Made by a program: the position numbers and the translations under genes
Source: CAZPEV01 sp964585635
GTDB taxonomy: Bacteria > Zixibacteria > MSB-5A5 > GN15 > JAAZOE01
DNA: 23,218 nucleotides
Direction: 5' to 3'
Assembly (NCBI GenBank): GCA_964585635.1
Contig: CAZPEV010000034.1
Coordinates: 1 to 23,218, forward strand
In this document: in pieces, positions 1-7,171 of the stretch
Position numbering within the stretch: position 1 is the stretch's first letter
Layout of the letters: each line of letters starts with the position of its first letter
The notes under the pieces: model-generated
The model's database searches: none
The model's input: only the letters and a program-made list of their open reading frames with translations
Told to the model about the DNA's origin: nothing

Positions 1-254
1 CGGGGATTCCGGTTCATAATATCGTCGACCAGCTCAAAGGGATCGGCGGATCATCACCGGTTTTCGGCAACGGCGGTCTTATCTCCTCGATTCCGGACGC
101 CCTGGCGATCGTCCTTCACAAGCATTTCGGGAACGGCGAGGCCATCCATAGAGACAAAGACCTGGGTTTTGAATTTTGCCCGGATTGCGGTGCCCGGGTC
201 GAGCATGAGTCCGGATGTGTTATTTGCCGCGGGTGTGGATATTCCAAGTGTTGA
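1..254 (+). CDS. nrdJ: Adenosylcobalamin-dependent ribonucleotide reductase, C-terminal end (partial)
   Basis: The reading frame is open from base 3 to a TGA at 252-254 and gives the last 83 residues of a larger protein. It contains HNIVDQLKGIGGSSPVFG and then a cysteine-rich tail (FCPDCG, then CVICRGCGYSKC at the very end). This pattern is the C-terminus of class II, vitamin B12-dependent ribonucleotide reductases, where a zinc-ribbon-like tail ending in a cysteine pair re-reduces the active site. The enzyme makes deoxynucleotides in the cytoplasm without needing oxygen. The catalytic core lies outside the window, so completeness cannot be judged. The family call rests on the tail alone, but that tail is distinctive. 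Confidence 0.88.
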   Translation, partial: GIPVHNIVDQLKGIGGSSPVFGNGGLISSIPDALAIVLHKHFGNGEAIHRDKDLGFEFCPDCGARVEHESGCVICRGCGYSKC

Positions 255-314
255 GGCGATTCCCGGCGGGCCGGCTGCGCCGCGGCGCAGCCGCCCTGAC
301 CGAATAAACGCGTT

Positions 315-938
315 ATGACCGGCCCATATATTCCGGCAGGCAGGACGTCGACCGTCAAGCGGGGGGAGGAAGTCCTGCAGTTGCAGACTGAGTACGCTCA
401 ACGGCCGCGTCCGCGCGTCACCACCACCGTGTCATCACAGGGCCGGGTACTCCATAAAATTGAACGGGAACTGGAAGCGGAAGTCGACACCATCGAGGCG
501 ATGCATCGCGTTGAAGAGATGATCAAAGCCCAGCATCTGGAGGTATCCAAGATCATCCGCGGCAGTCGCGTGGAAGAGCCGTCGGGGGAGCTTCTGCGGC
601 CGGTGGCGGGGCGAGTCCGCTCCGAAGAGGTCCGCAAGCTTCCGGAAGTGGAAAAGGTTTTCCTGATCACCGCCGACGGTCGCCTCATGGGGGAAAAGGA
701 AACCACCGCCCCGTTCAGAAAAATCTTCAAGCACGTCCTGCGGGAACTGCCGGAGATGCTCAAGGTGTTCTCGGCGCTTCCGGGGGGAGGGCAGCGGCGC
801 GAGTACGGCATCTATGAAGTCGAGCCGGGTCGGATTATTCTGGCCTCGACCGGGGTGGAGTTTTACCTGATTCTGGTTCGACCGGGGACGCCCTTTGCCG
901 AAATCGAAAAGAAGCTGAATCGGATTCTTTTCGAATAA
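315..938 (+). CDS. Roadblock/LC7-like domain protein
   Basis: This is a 207-residue protein without a signal peptide or membrane segment. Residues 1-45 are basic and probably disordered. Residues about 45-105 are charged and helical (KIERELEAEVDTIEAMHRVEEM), possibly a coiled coil. Residues about 110-205 match the roadblock pattern: a strand with VEKVFLITADGRL, a helix, then GIYEVEPGRIILAS, YLILVRPG and a closing helix. In bacteria such domains usually dimerise and work with small GTPases of the MglA type. No GTPase gene is visible here, so the partner is unknown. The start has no convincing Shine-Dalgarno sequence. The gene lies 60 bases after nrdJ and may share its transcript. The domain call is by pattern only. 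Confidence 0.6.
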   Translation: MTGPYIPAGRTSTVKRGEEVLQLQTEYAQRPRPRVTTTVSSQGRVLHKIERELEAEVDTIEAMHRVEEMIKAQHLEVSKIIRGSRVEEPSGELLRPVAGRVRSEEVRKLPEVEKVFLITADGRLMGEKETTAPFRKIFKHVLRELPEMLKVFSALPGGGQRREYGIYEVEPGRIILASTGVEFYLILVRPGTPFAEIEKKLNRILFE

Positions 939-942
939 AAAA

Positions 943-1125
943 GAGAGAGAGACATAATTTGAAAAAACTCCCCTTTTACACACGGTAAAGGGTTTTTACA
1001 GCCACCCTGGTATTTTGCTTTCGCTACCACCCGTCTCCGGGAGGGTCACGGCGTACGCGCAACCTATAGGGACGACCTTCATGAGTCCAAGTGTTAGAGG
1101 TTTTTCAAATACATCTCTCTCTCTC
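943..1125. ncRNA. 183-nt element closed by a long imperfect inverted repeat; candidate 6S-like RNA or MITE
   Basis: The ends are GAGAGAGAGA (943-952) and TCTCTCTCTCTC (1114-1125). Further in, TTTGAAAAAACT (958-969) pairs with AGGTTTTTCAAA (1098-1109) with one mismatch. This gives a closing stem of over 20 pairs around an internal loop. Inside are hairpins at 971-992, 1008-1029 (TGGTA/TACCA with GC/GC) and GGAC/GTCC near 1070-1088. The length and the long closing stem with internal loops resemble 6S RNA, the RNA polymerase regulator. No 6S sequence consensus was recognised, and no strong promoter was seen on either strand. A miniature transposon with 27-base terminal repeats is the main alternative. 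The strand is undecided: T6 beyond the minus-strand end favours minus. Confidence 0.4.
971..997 (+). terminator. Possible rho-independent terminator after the roadblock-like gene
   Basis: CCCTTTTAC at 971-979 pairs with GTAAAGGG at 985-992 (one bulged T) around a five-base loop and is followed by TTTTT at 993-997. It starts 33 bases after the roadblock stop codon. Read on the minus strand, the same hairpin is followed after three bases by six Ts, so it could act in both directions. It lies inside the larger 943-1125 inverted-repeat element, and the two interpretations compete. Confidence 0.5.
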
Positions 1126-1248
1126 ATACCTTAATTACGCCCCCTGAGCAGACCAAGGCAACAACTTTTTTTGAGGAAATATTTCGCTTTTCCCCGTCTG
1201 TCGGTGGTGTTATTATTCCCGGTATGGGTGGATTCTAATCTAACCGGC

Positions 1249-1632
1249 ATGACCATGATCTGCGCGATCGGAATTGACCTGGTCGATATCAACCGTATCG
1301 AGGCGGCGCTGGAGCGTCTTGGCGCCCGTTTTCTGGCCCGCCTGTTTTCCGACGCTGAGATCGGTCGGTTACCCGTTGACAGAGCCGAGCGGGCGCTGGC
1401 CGTTTCCTCGGGATTCGCCGCCAAGGAGGCGGTCATGAAATCGCTGGGACGGTTCTTTGACGGCGGGGTGGCCCTGCGTGATATTGAAATCGAGACCGGT
1501 GTCGACGTGATGCCGGCCGTCAGGCTGCCGGACCGCCTGATTTCTGGACTCGGCGGCAGGCAAGTCCGCCTTTCGATCTCTTGCGCCGAGCGCTTCGCCA
1601 TGGCCATGGCTTTCATTGTCGAGGAGGATTAA
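1249..1632 (+). CDS. acpS: Holo-[acyl-carrier-protein] synthase
   Basis: AcpS transfers the 4'-phosphopantetheine arm of coenzyme A to the serine of acyl carrier protein, which activates fatty acid synthesis in the cytoplasm. The 127-residue product has the family's usual length. It shows the N-terminal GIDLVDINRIE motif, with the metal-binding aspartate, and the FAAKEAVMKSLG motif with the conserved glutamate. The start was chosen at ATG 1249. ATG 1255 (MICAIGID) is equally plausible, and an upstream in-frame ATG at 1171 would add an unlikely 26-residue extension. No good ribosome binding site precedes either ATG, while TCTAAT at 1234-1239 resembles a -10 box very close to the start. pyrE follows directly. 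Confidence 0.92.
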   Translation: MTMICAIGIDLVDINRIEAALERLGARFLARLFSDAEIGRLPVDRAERALAVSSGFAAKEAVMKSLGRFFDGGVALRDIEIETGVDVMPAVRLPDRLISGLGGRQVRLSISCAERFAMAMAFIVEED

Positions 1633-2211
1633 ATGACCAACGAGGAGATTCTCCAGATTTTCTACGACAGCAAGGCCTTGCTGCGAGGCCATTTTCTTTT
1701 AACCTCCGGGCGGCATAGCGACGTCTACTTTGAGAAGTTCATGATTTTGCGGCAGCCACCCTTTGTGGAGAAACTGTGCCGGTTGATGGCCGAGCTGTTC
1801 CGCAATGACCGGGTGCAACTGGTGGTCGGCCCAACCACCGGCGGGGTGTTGATTGCCTATGAGGTTGCCAAATATTTGAAAACGGATGCCATCTACGCCG
1901 AGGCGGGCGAGGACGGCCGCTCGCGCGTCTTCAAGCGCGGTTTTGCCATTGAGCCCGGTACGCGGGTGCTGGTGGTGGATGACATTATGACTACCGGCCG
2001 CTCAGTGAAAGAGGTCATTGACCTGTGCCGATCGTATAAGGCCGATATTGTCGGCCTGGGTGTCCTTTTGGACCGCTCCGGCGGAACCGCCGCCTTCGAT
2101 CTGCCCTTGAAGCCGCTGGCGAGGGTCGCCGCCGCCAGTTGGGAGGCGTCGCAGTGCCCCCTCTGCGCTCAGGGGATGGCCTTGACCCAGCGCGGCAGCC
2201 GCAAGCTGTAA
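1633..2211 (+). CDS. pyrE: Orotate phosphoribosyltransferase
   Basis: PyrE joins orotate to PRPP to form orotidine 5'-phosphate, the fifth step of pyrimidine synthesis. The 192-residue protein carries the PRPP-binding signature RVLVVDDIMTTG at residues 111-122, with the paired aspartates. Upstream segments FLLTSGRHSDVYFEKF and VVGPTTGGVLIAYEVA are typical of the family. The C-terminus has a CPLC pair (residues about 180-183), common in the longer bacterial and archaeal-like PyrE branch. The ATG follows the acpS TAA immediately, and its ribosome binding site GAGGAGG sits in the last codons of acpS, so translation is probably coupled. Confidence 0.95.
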   Translation: MTNEEILQIFYDSKALLRGHFLLTSGRHSDVYFEKFMILRQPPFVEKLCRLMAELFRNDRVQLVVGPTTGGVLIAYEVAKYLKTDAIYAEAGEDGRSRVFKRGFAIEPGTRVLVVDDIMTTGRSVKEVIDLCRSYKADIVGLGVLLDRSGGTAAFDLPLKPLARVAAASWEASQCPLCAQGMALTQRGSRKL

Positions 2212-2222
2212 TCGGGAGAAAT

Positions 2223-2888
2223 ATGAAGATGATGGGAATGGACAAAGGATTTCGCGCCGTGGCCGTTCTGCTCGGCCTGGCGGTGATCGCGATGACTTCG
2301 GGCGCCGTGGCGGAGTTTAATCCCAAGCTGGTCGGCATCGGGGGAAGAGGTGGCTTCAATCTGGCCAATGTCTCGAATAATCCCGACCACCCCGACAGCC
2401 GCACGGGATATCTGCTGGGAGCCTTCGTCAATTATCCGATGACCCGGCTGTTCACGATTCAATTGGAGTTGTCGGTCACCGGCAAAGGATTCAAAAACCC
2501 GAAATCGCCGGTGCGCGATTCCACGGACAGCGTCATCGGCACCATCGCGGAATCCTGGGTGGTGGGGTATCTGGAACTTCCGTTCGTGGTCAAGCTGGCC
2601 CCGCCGACTCCCTCCGCCTACCGCCCCTATCTGATCGGCGGTGGCTTTGCCTCGCTCTTGGTGCAGCACAAGCGCCATCTGGACGACGGCCTGACGGCGG
2701 TGGATGAACCTTTACCATATATCACCAGCACCGACGCGGGCGGTATTATCGGCGCCGGGATCGACCTCAAAACCGGCAACGGCTGGATCTTCTTCGAGGG
2801 ACGCTTTGAACCGAGCCTGACATCACTGGCAAAAGATAAGTCGTACAAAAGCCGCGTCTGGTCTGTTCAGGCCGGGTATTGGTTCTAG
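2223..2888 (+). CDS. Outer-membrane beta-barrel protein (PorT-like)
   Basis: This 221-residue protein begins with a signal peptide (MKMMGMDKGFRAVAVLLGLA, cleavage probably after SGAVA). The body alternates polar and hydrophobic residues in strand-length blocks rich in glycine and aromatics. Examples are GIGGRGGFNLANVS, GYLLGAFVNYPM, FTIQLELSVTGKGF, YLELPFVVKLAP and VWSVQAGYWF. The final strand ends in an aromatic residue, the usual outer-membrane targeting signal. The pattern matches the outer-membrane beta-barrel families common in FCB bacteria. The start at 2223 was chosen over an upstream in-frame ATG because GGGAGA precedes it and the signal peptide begins there. It follows pyrE by 11 bases. 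Its specific role is unknown. Confidence 0.75.
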   Translation: MKMMGMDKGFRAVAVLLGLAVIAMTSGAVAEFNPKLVGIGGRGGFNLANVSNNPDHPDSRTGYLLGAFVNYPMTRLFTIQLELSVTGKGFKNPKSPVRDSTDSVIGTIAESWVVGYLELPFVVKLAPPTPSAYRPYLIGGGFASLLVQHKRHLDDGLTAVDEPLPYITSTDAGGIIGAGIDLKTGNGWIFFEGRFEPSLTSLAKDKSYKSRVWSVQAGYWF

Positions 2889-2906
2889 ACGGCCGCCGGC
2901 ATGGTC

Positions 2907-4553
2907 TCAGGCACAGCCGTCACGAGGCGCCGGGCCTTCCCTAAATATAAAGTTTATCAAGTAAACGGCATCGCCGACGTTGACGGCGCCGTCATCGGTC
3001 ACGTCACCGACGCATAGCCACGGCGTCGGGGCCGGGCCTCCCTTAAAGACGTACATAACAATCATGACGGCATCGCCGATATTCACCACGCCGTCGTTGT
3101 TGGCGTCTCCCGGCGTGTACTGCGGAGTCGGGTTCTGGGCATGGAACACCCAGCTTCCTTTGGTGACGTTGTTGGAAGGCAGGCCGGTCTCGACGTTGGT
3201 ATAGGAACAAGTGTCGGCCACGAAGACATAATAATATCCCGAATTGACCTGGCGTCCGGAGTCATCGGCGCCGTCCCAGGTGTAGCAGCTTTCTCCCGAC
3301 ATTTCCGAGCCATGCCGAAGCGTCCTTACCACCTTGCTTTGCAGATTTTGGATCTTGATGCAGGTCACCGACGGATCGATCAATACATAGTGTATATAAT
3401 GCCATTTATCGCCCGGAGTGGAGGTAATATAGAAATCGAGAATATCGGTGCCGATCCCGTAGTATTGGCCGCCGCTGGAGTCGGTCTAGGCCTCGCCCAC
3501 AAACATTTCACCGTATCCCAGGTACCCGCCGGCATTGGAAACGCTCCTGGGAGCATAAAAACGATTGGGCACGAAATCACCATTGCCGAAGGCGCAGAGC
3601 GGAATAAGGTCTGAGGTGTATTTTGTGAGCCGGTTATTGGTTGGATCAACGGCCCAGACTTGGCCCATGTTGTCCACTTCCAGATCGGTCACCCCGGCGG
3701 TCGTGGGAACGACGCCCAGCCAGGAAAGAACCTCGCTATTGGGGGATTTGCGCAGCCGGACGATCCGATGATTTCCGGTATCGGCCACATATATGTCATC
3801 GTTGTTTGCATAGCGATCGTACGGGGGCGAGAGAAAGAAGCTTCGTCCGCTGACGATGGCGGTCGCGCCGCAGAGTTCCCCCGGCTGGCCGTTGCAGCCG
3901 ACAATGCTATAGGTGGCGCGACAGACGCCGTCGCGCGTGTAGCGGCTGATCCGGCTGTCATGTTCAAGCACCCAGAGGTAATCGTTATCCCCCGGCCAGA
4001 AATCGCCGCTATTGTTGAGGTCGAGATCTATCGGACGGTCAAGGCTGCCGGTGATGTCGCCATCATAGGCCATGACCTGGTTTTGCCAGTTGTATTTCAA
4101 CTTCACGATACGGTTGTTCTCGGTGTCGGCAATGTAGATGAAGTAATAGACGCTATAGTACGTTTCATTGGATGGAGCCAAGGCATCTATGGCGCGAGGC
4201 CAGGAGAATTTGCCGGCCCCCGCCCCGCTCTGCCCATAGGCCCGAATCCAGTCGTCAAGAGATTCGAGATAGACTATTCTGTCCCAATAGTGATCGGCCA
4301 GAAACGCGCCGACGCTCAGATACTGAAAACTGGGACTGATGACATACGACTGGGCCATCGACCAGGGGCAATAGAACAGATCGACGCCCCAGAGGGAGTT
4401 AGTGACGCTCTTCGTTAACCGCCATATGAGTGGATTCTTGAAGACAGGTCTGCTGAGAAGAGCGTACTGGCTTTCCTGCTGGGCCTGGACAGGAACGCCA
4501 GCCAGCAAAAAGGCAACATAAACGCCCAACGCTGATAGGAAGGAGATTTTCAT
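2907..4553 (-). pseudogene. Secreted NHL-propeller/FlgD-like/dockerin protein interrupted by an in-frame amber codon
   Basis: This is one 548-codon frame broken by a single TAG at 3486-3488. The first part (about 355 residues) has a signal peptide (MKISFLSALGVYVAFLLAG, cleavage after VQA) and an NHL-type beta-propeller (for example IADTENNRIVKL and VADTGNHRIVRL). Past the TAG the same frame gives a FlgD-like Ig domain (TWDGADDSGRQVNSGYYYVFV) and two dockerin-like repeats, GDANNDGVVNIGDAV and GDVTDDGAVNVGDAV, which bind calcium in known dockerins. The ATG overlaps the upstream propeller stop as ATGA, so translation is coupled. As it stands the cell would make a secreted propeller without its C-terminal part, unless the amber is read through or is a sequence error. 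Confidence 0.82.
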
Positions 4554-5512
4554 GGCGCAATCCATTCTTTTACTATCTGATCTTTTTCGACATCGTAGAG
4601 CAAATAGGTTTTCTGTTCGGTCGCAGATATATCTGTCTTGAATGCGCGGGGCGAGCCGCGCCCCGTAGAATCGGTGGTCTCCTGATCATTGCCAATCCTT
4701 GTTGCCAACAAATGATGCGGTCGGTCAGATGCCCATCCTCCGAGGTTGTATCCAAGCCGCTCACCGGCACGGGTAGTGATGTCCTCGCTTGATGAAGTAA
4801 TATATAGATGGGGATCTTCCTCTGAAGAAAGCGCCAAATAGAATTTGCCGTCAGGTGAAAAATGAATTCCTTTATAGGGAACGGGGTACGTTTTGCCGGT
4901 ACTGGGTTTGTATACATAATTCCCCCCGGCCGATGGATATTCCTGTATGTAAAGGTTGCTGTCAAATGCCGCCCAATTAAGGTCATACCCCCCGCCAGGA
5001 TTTCCTTGTTGGCTGGGATGAGGAAATTCCTTGGTGACCTGCGCAGTAATGCCGCTCTCGATGTCCAAAATATATATACCGTTGGGCTTGAAGCCAAATC
5101 CCTCCTCACTGTAGGCGCCCGTAATATATGCAAGCTTGCGTCCATCAGGGCTCCATACACATTTCTGCACATCATCGTGAGTCTGACGCACAACGGTTCC
5201 GGTAGTATCAATGATGACCAGCTCGTTCTTGTAAGGAACGAGATATTCCTTGGCACCTGGCGTCTCCGGGACTCTGCTTGTTTGGATGACCGCAATCAAG
5301 TTGCTTCTCGGGGCCGCCACGACATTGCGCTCACCGATGAAGCCGTCTGCTATTTTATAAATCGGGATTTCAGCGTTTCTATCAGTTTGTTTATAAATAG
5401 CGGTGCCGCCCTTTGAGAAGAAGCGCGTTGGCTCAACTGATGCGGTATTGATCAATGCCACGGTACCGACCGTAGCTGCAACAGCCGTCATAGCCAATAG
5501 ATGAATTCGCAT
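4550..5512 (-). CDS. Exported TolB-like (WD40/PD40) beta-propeller protein
   Basis: This 320-residue protein starts with a hydrophobic segment (MRIHLLAMTAVAATVGTVAL) that is a signal peptide or membrane anchor. The rest has TolB-type propeller blades: KCVWSPDGRKLAYITG, GIYILDIESGITAQVT, GIHFSPDGKFYLALSS and TYLLYDVEKDQIVKEW. Such propellers usually bind proteins or peptides; no enzyme motif is visible. The start was set at the second ATG of a tandem (5512) because AGGAGG lies six bases before it. An upstream ATG at 5530 would include that site in the coding region. It lies 36 bases after the M74 peptidase and overlaps the next gene by ATGA. It therefore belongs to the 2907-6966 operon. The ligand is unknown. 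Confidence 0.72.
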   Translation of the reverse strand: MRIHLLAMTAVAATVGTVALINTASVEPTRFFSKGGTAIYKQTDRNAEIPIYKIADGFIGERNVVAAPRSNLIAVIQTSRVPETPGAKEYLVPYKNELVIIDTTGTVVRQTHDDVQKCVWSPDGRKLAYITGAYSEEGFGFKPNGIYILDIESGITAQVTKEFPHPSQQGNPGGGYDLNWAAFDSNLYIQEYPSAGGNYVYKPSTGKTYPVPYKGIHFSPDGKFYLALSSEEDPHLYITSSSEDITTRAGERLGYNLGGWASDRPHHLLATRIGNDQETTDSTGRGSPRAFKTDISATEQKTYLLYDVEKDQIVKEWIAP

Positions 5513-5548
5513 CATATACCTCCTGGTCATATCAGATTTCCCAATCTT

Positions 5549-6316
5549 TCAATTCCCCGTACCGTCGGGATCGACAATGCGCAGATGGAAATGATTGTCA
5601 TGTGCGCCTGTCGTATCGTAAGTCGCGGGAACGTATTTAAACGAGATTCCGCAATATTGACTCACAATTATTCTTGCAGCCGTACCATTACTGAACAGAT
5701 AATTCATAAGCGCAATTGTGGCGGTCGTGTCATAATTACGCCTCTCAAGGGTGTCGAGCAAATTCAGCCCATCTTCTTTGTTGTCTTTGCGTATATAGCG
5801 TATATCTACATCTAGACCATTTTGATGGGAGGTATGGGGAGGAAAGCTGCCCCCAAATTCCTCGGTCGAGGCGTTACCTTTGCTTAGGTCGCCAATACCG
5901 ATTCTGGGGGGGCTCTGGTTGCCATCATGCCATGCTCGTCCTGCACCTTCAATTATATTTATCATGGCCAGGACCGCCCAATCGTCGGTTTCCGCATCGT
6001 CCGTACCTAGGTAATGATAGTACCCCGTGCCGGAATTCACCATGTTTATTCCCTTCTCGATCCAGCCATTCGACGGGGTTCCGTGTGCAATTGAAGGATT
6101 TGCATCGGCTCTGGCCGTATCCAAATGTAAATAACTATTGACCGAATTCAACTCCACGGCATTGCTAATCCCGTCGCAGTCAGTGTCCCACCCGGGACAT
6201 TGGTTCTGCGGCACCTCACTTCTTTGGGGACCGCAATCGGAGGTGGCAATTATTTGTAGGCAGCAGCCTACCAGGAAAAGGGTAATCACATGAGATCGAA
6301 TCAGTTGCCAGTCCAT
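5549..6316 (-). CDS. M74-family (MepA-like) murein endopeptidase lipoprotein with calcium-binding motif
   Basis: The 255-residue protein resembles penicillin-insensitive murein endopeptidases, zinc enzymes that cut peptide cross-links in peptidoglycan. The LAS-type metal motifs are intact: SHQNGLDVDI gives H164 and D171 (HX6D), and HDNHFHLRI gives H242 and H244 (HxH). GIGDLSKGNASTEEFGG before the first motif also fits. The N-terminus has a lipobox-like LVGC with Cys18, suggesting a lipoprotein. Residues 44-55 (DTDCDGISNAVE) form a thrombospondin type 3-like calcium loop, which is unusual next to this peptidase. The start ATG 6316 overlaps the previous stop (TGATG) and is preceded by GGGGGA. 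It probably acts in the periplasm on cell wall; the exact bond cut is not predictable. Confidence 0.78.
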   Translation of the reverse strand: MDWQLIRSHVITLFLVGCCLQIIATSDCGPQRSEVPQNQCPGWDTDCDGISNAVELNSVNSYLHLDTARADANPSIAHGTPSNGWIEKGINMVNSGTGYYHYLGTDDAETDDWAVLAMINIIEGAGRAWHDGNQSPPRIGIGDLSKGNASTEEFGGSFPPHTSHQNGLDVDIRYIRKDNKEDGLNLLDTLERRNYDTTATIALMNYLFSNGTAARIIVSQYCGISFKYVPATYDTTGAHDNHFHLRIVDPDGTGN

Positions 6317-6966
6317 CACTTTCCCCCGTTGGCATCAGCGCCTTTCGTCTCCACCCTGCTCTGATTGCCCAGAAAATCCAGAAGACTCTCAAAGCCAACC
6401 ACCTGCCAGGCCCGAAATCTGCTCGTTGCCGAGTCGGCATAGGTGCCGTACTCCTCCCGCGGTGGGACCGTCCTCACCTTCGGCGGCGAAAAGAGAATGA
6501 ACCGTTCCTTGACTCGCTTACCGTGCCGTGGGGAAGTCGGATCCGGCGCGCCACCCCATAAAACCAACTCGCACTCGACAAAGGCGCTGTCGCCGCAAAT
6601 GGATATCTGCGGTTCCAAAATATCAAAGTCCCAGAATTGCGACGCCCGCAGACGGCTGTCGGTTCCGCGAAACGCCGGTCGAGCAAGTTGCATGGCCCGC
6701 TCCGATGACTGGGCAAATATCGCCTGGAGCCGGGCGCTTAGGACCTCCCTGGCATTCGTACTTTTATCCGCCACCCTGACCTGGGAGGCGAAGACCGTAA
6801 AGACCTTGGCCGTGTCCTGCTGCTGAATCCCCTTGCGTACCATGTCCAGTGCCAATTGAATCTGCTGCTCATCGGTCAGTTTGATGAATGATTGCGTCTG
6901 CGCCGGTCGGCCGCTGAGGCAGAAGATGCCTATCGCGAAAGCCAGGATCACTGCTCTATTGAGCAT
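6316..6966 (-). CDS. Exported protein of unknown function
   Basis: This 216-residue product is not recognised. It has a clear signal peptide (MLNRAVILAFAIGIFCLSG, cleavage near AQTQS). A helical segment follows (LTDEQQIQLALDMVRKGIQQQDTAKVFTVF), then strand-like stretches (SAFVECELVLWGG, KERFILFSPPK, FRAWQVVGFESLLDFLG). The helix-then-sheet order with KVFTVFASQVRVAD and a closing sheet is reminiscent of NTF2/SnoaL-like folds, but this is weak. It is the first gene of the 2907-6966 operon, directly downstream of a strong promoter at 7040-7069, and its stop overlaps the start of the murein endopeptidase. That suggests a shared role in the periplasm. GGGGGCAAGG precedes the ATG. Confidence 0.7.
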   Translation of the reverse strand: MLNRAVILAFAIGIFCLSGRPAQTQSFIKLTDEQQIQLALDMVRKGIQQQDTAKVFTVFASQVRVADKSTNAREVLSARLQAIFAQSSERAMQLARPAFRGTDSRLRASQFWDFDILEPQISICGDSAFVECELVLWGGAPDPTSPRHGKRVKERFILFSPPKVRTVPPREEYGTYADSATSRFRAWQVVGFESLLDFLGNQSRVETKGADANGGK

Positions 6967-7039
6967 ACCTTGCCCCCATAATAGTCGTGTATATTATCAG
7001 ATGCAGTGCAATGGTGCCGGTGCCCGATCTCTGACCGGG

Positions 7040-7069
7040 ATTCTAATCAAAGAGACCTGCATTTGTCAA
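7040..7069 (-). promoter_or_regulatory. Sigma-70 type promoter of the envelope operon
   Basis: On the minus strand TTGACA (7064-7069) and TAGAAT (7040-7045) are separated by 18 bases. This is a perfect -35 and a five-of-six -10. It lies about 75 bases before the ATG at 6966, leaving a leader of roughly 65 bases. No other gene lies between it and the exported protein gene, so it most likely drives the four-gene operon. Confidence 0.8.
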
Positions 7070-7171
7070 GATAAAAATGTAATCGAATCGAAAAAGATTA
7101 CCTGCCCGAAAAGCCCCATTGCCGTCAGGTCAAGGTCTGACGGTATATTAATTTGTGCCGACTGAGCCGGC

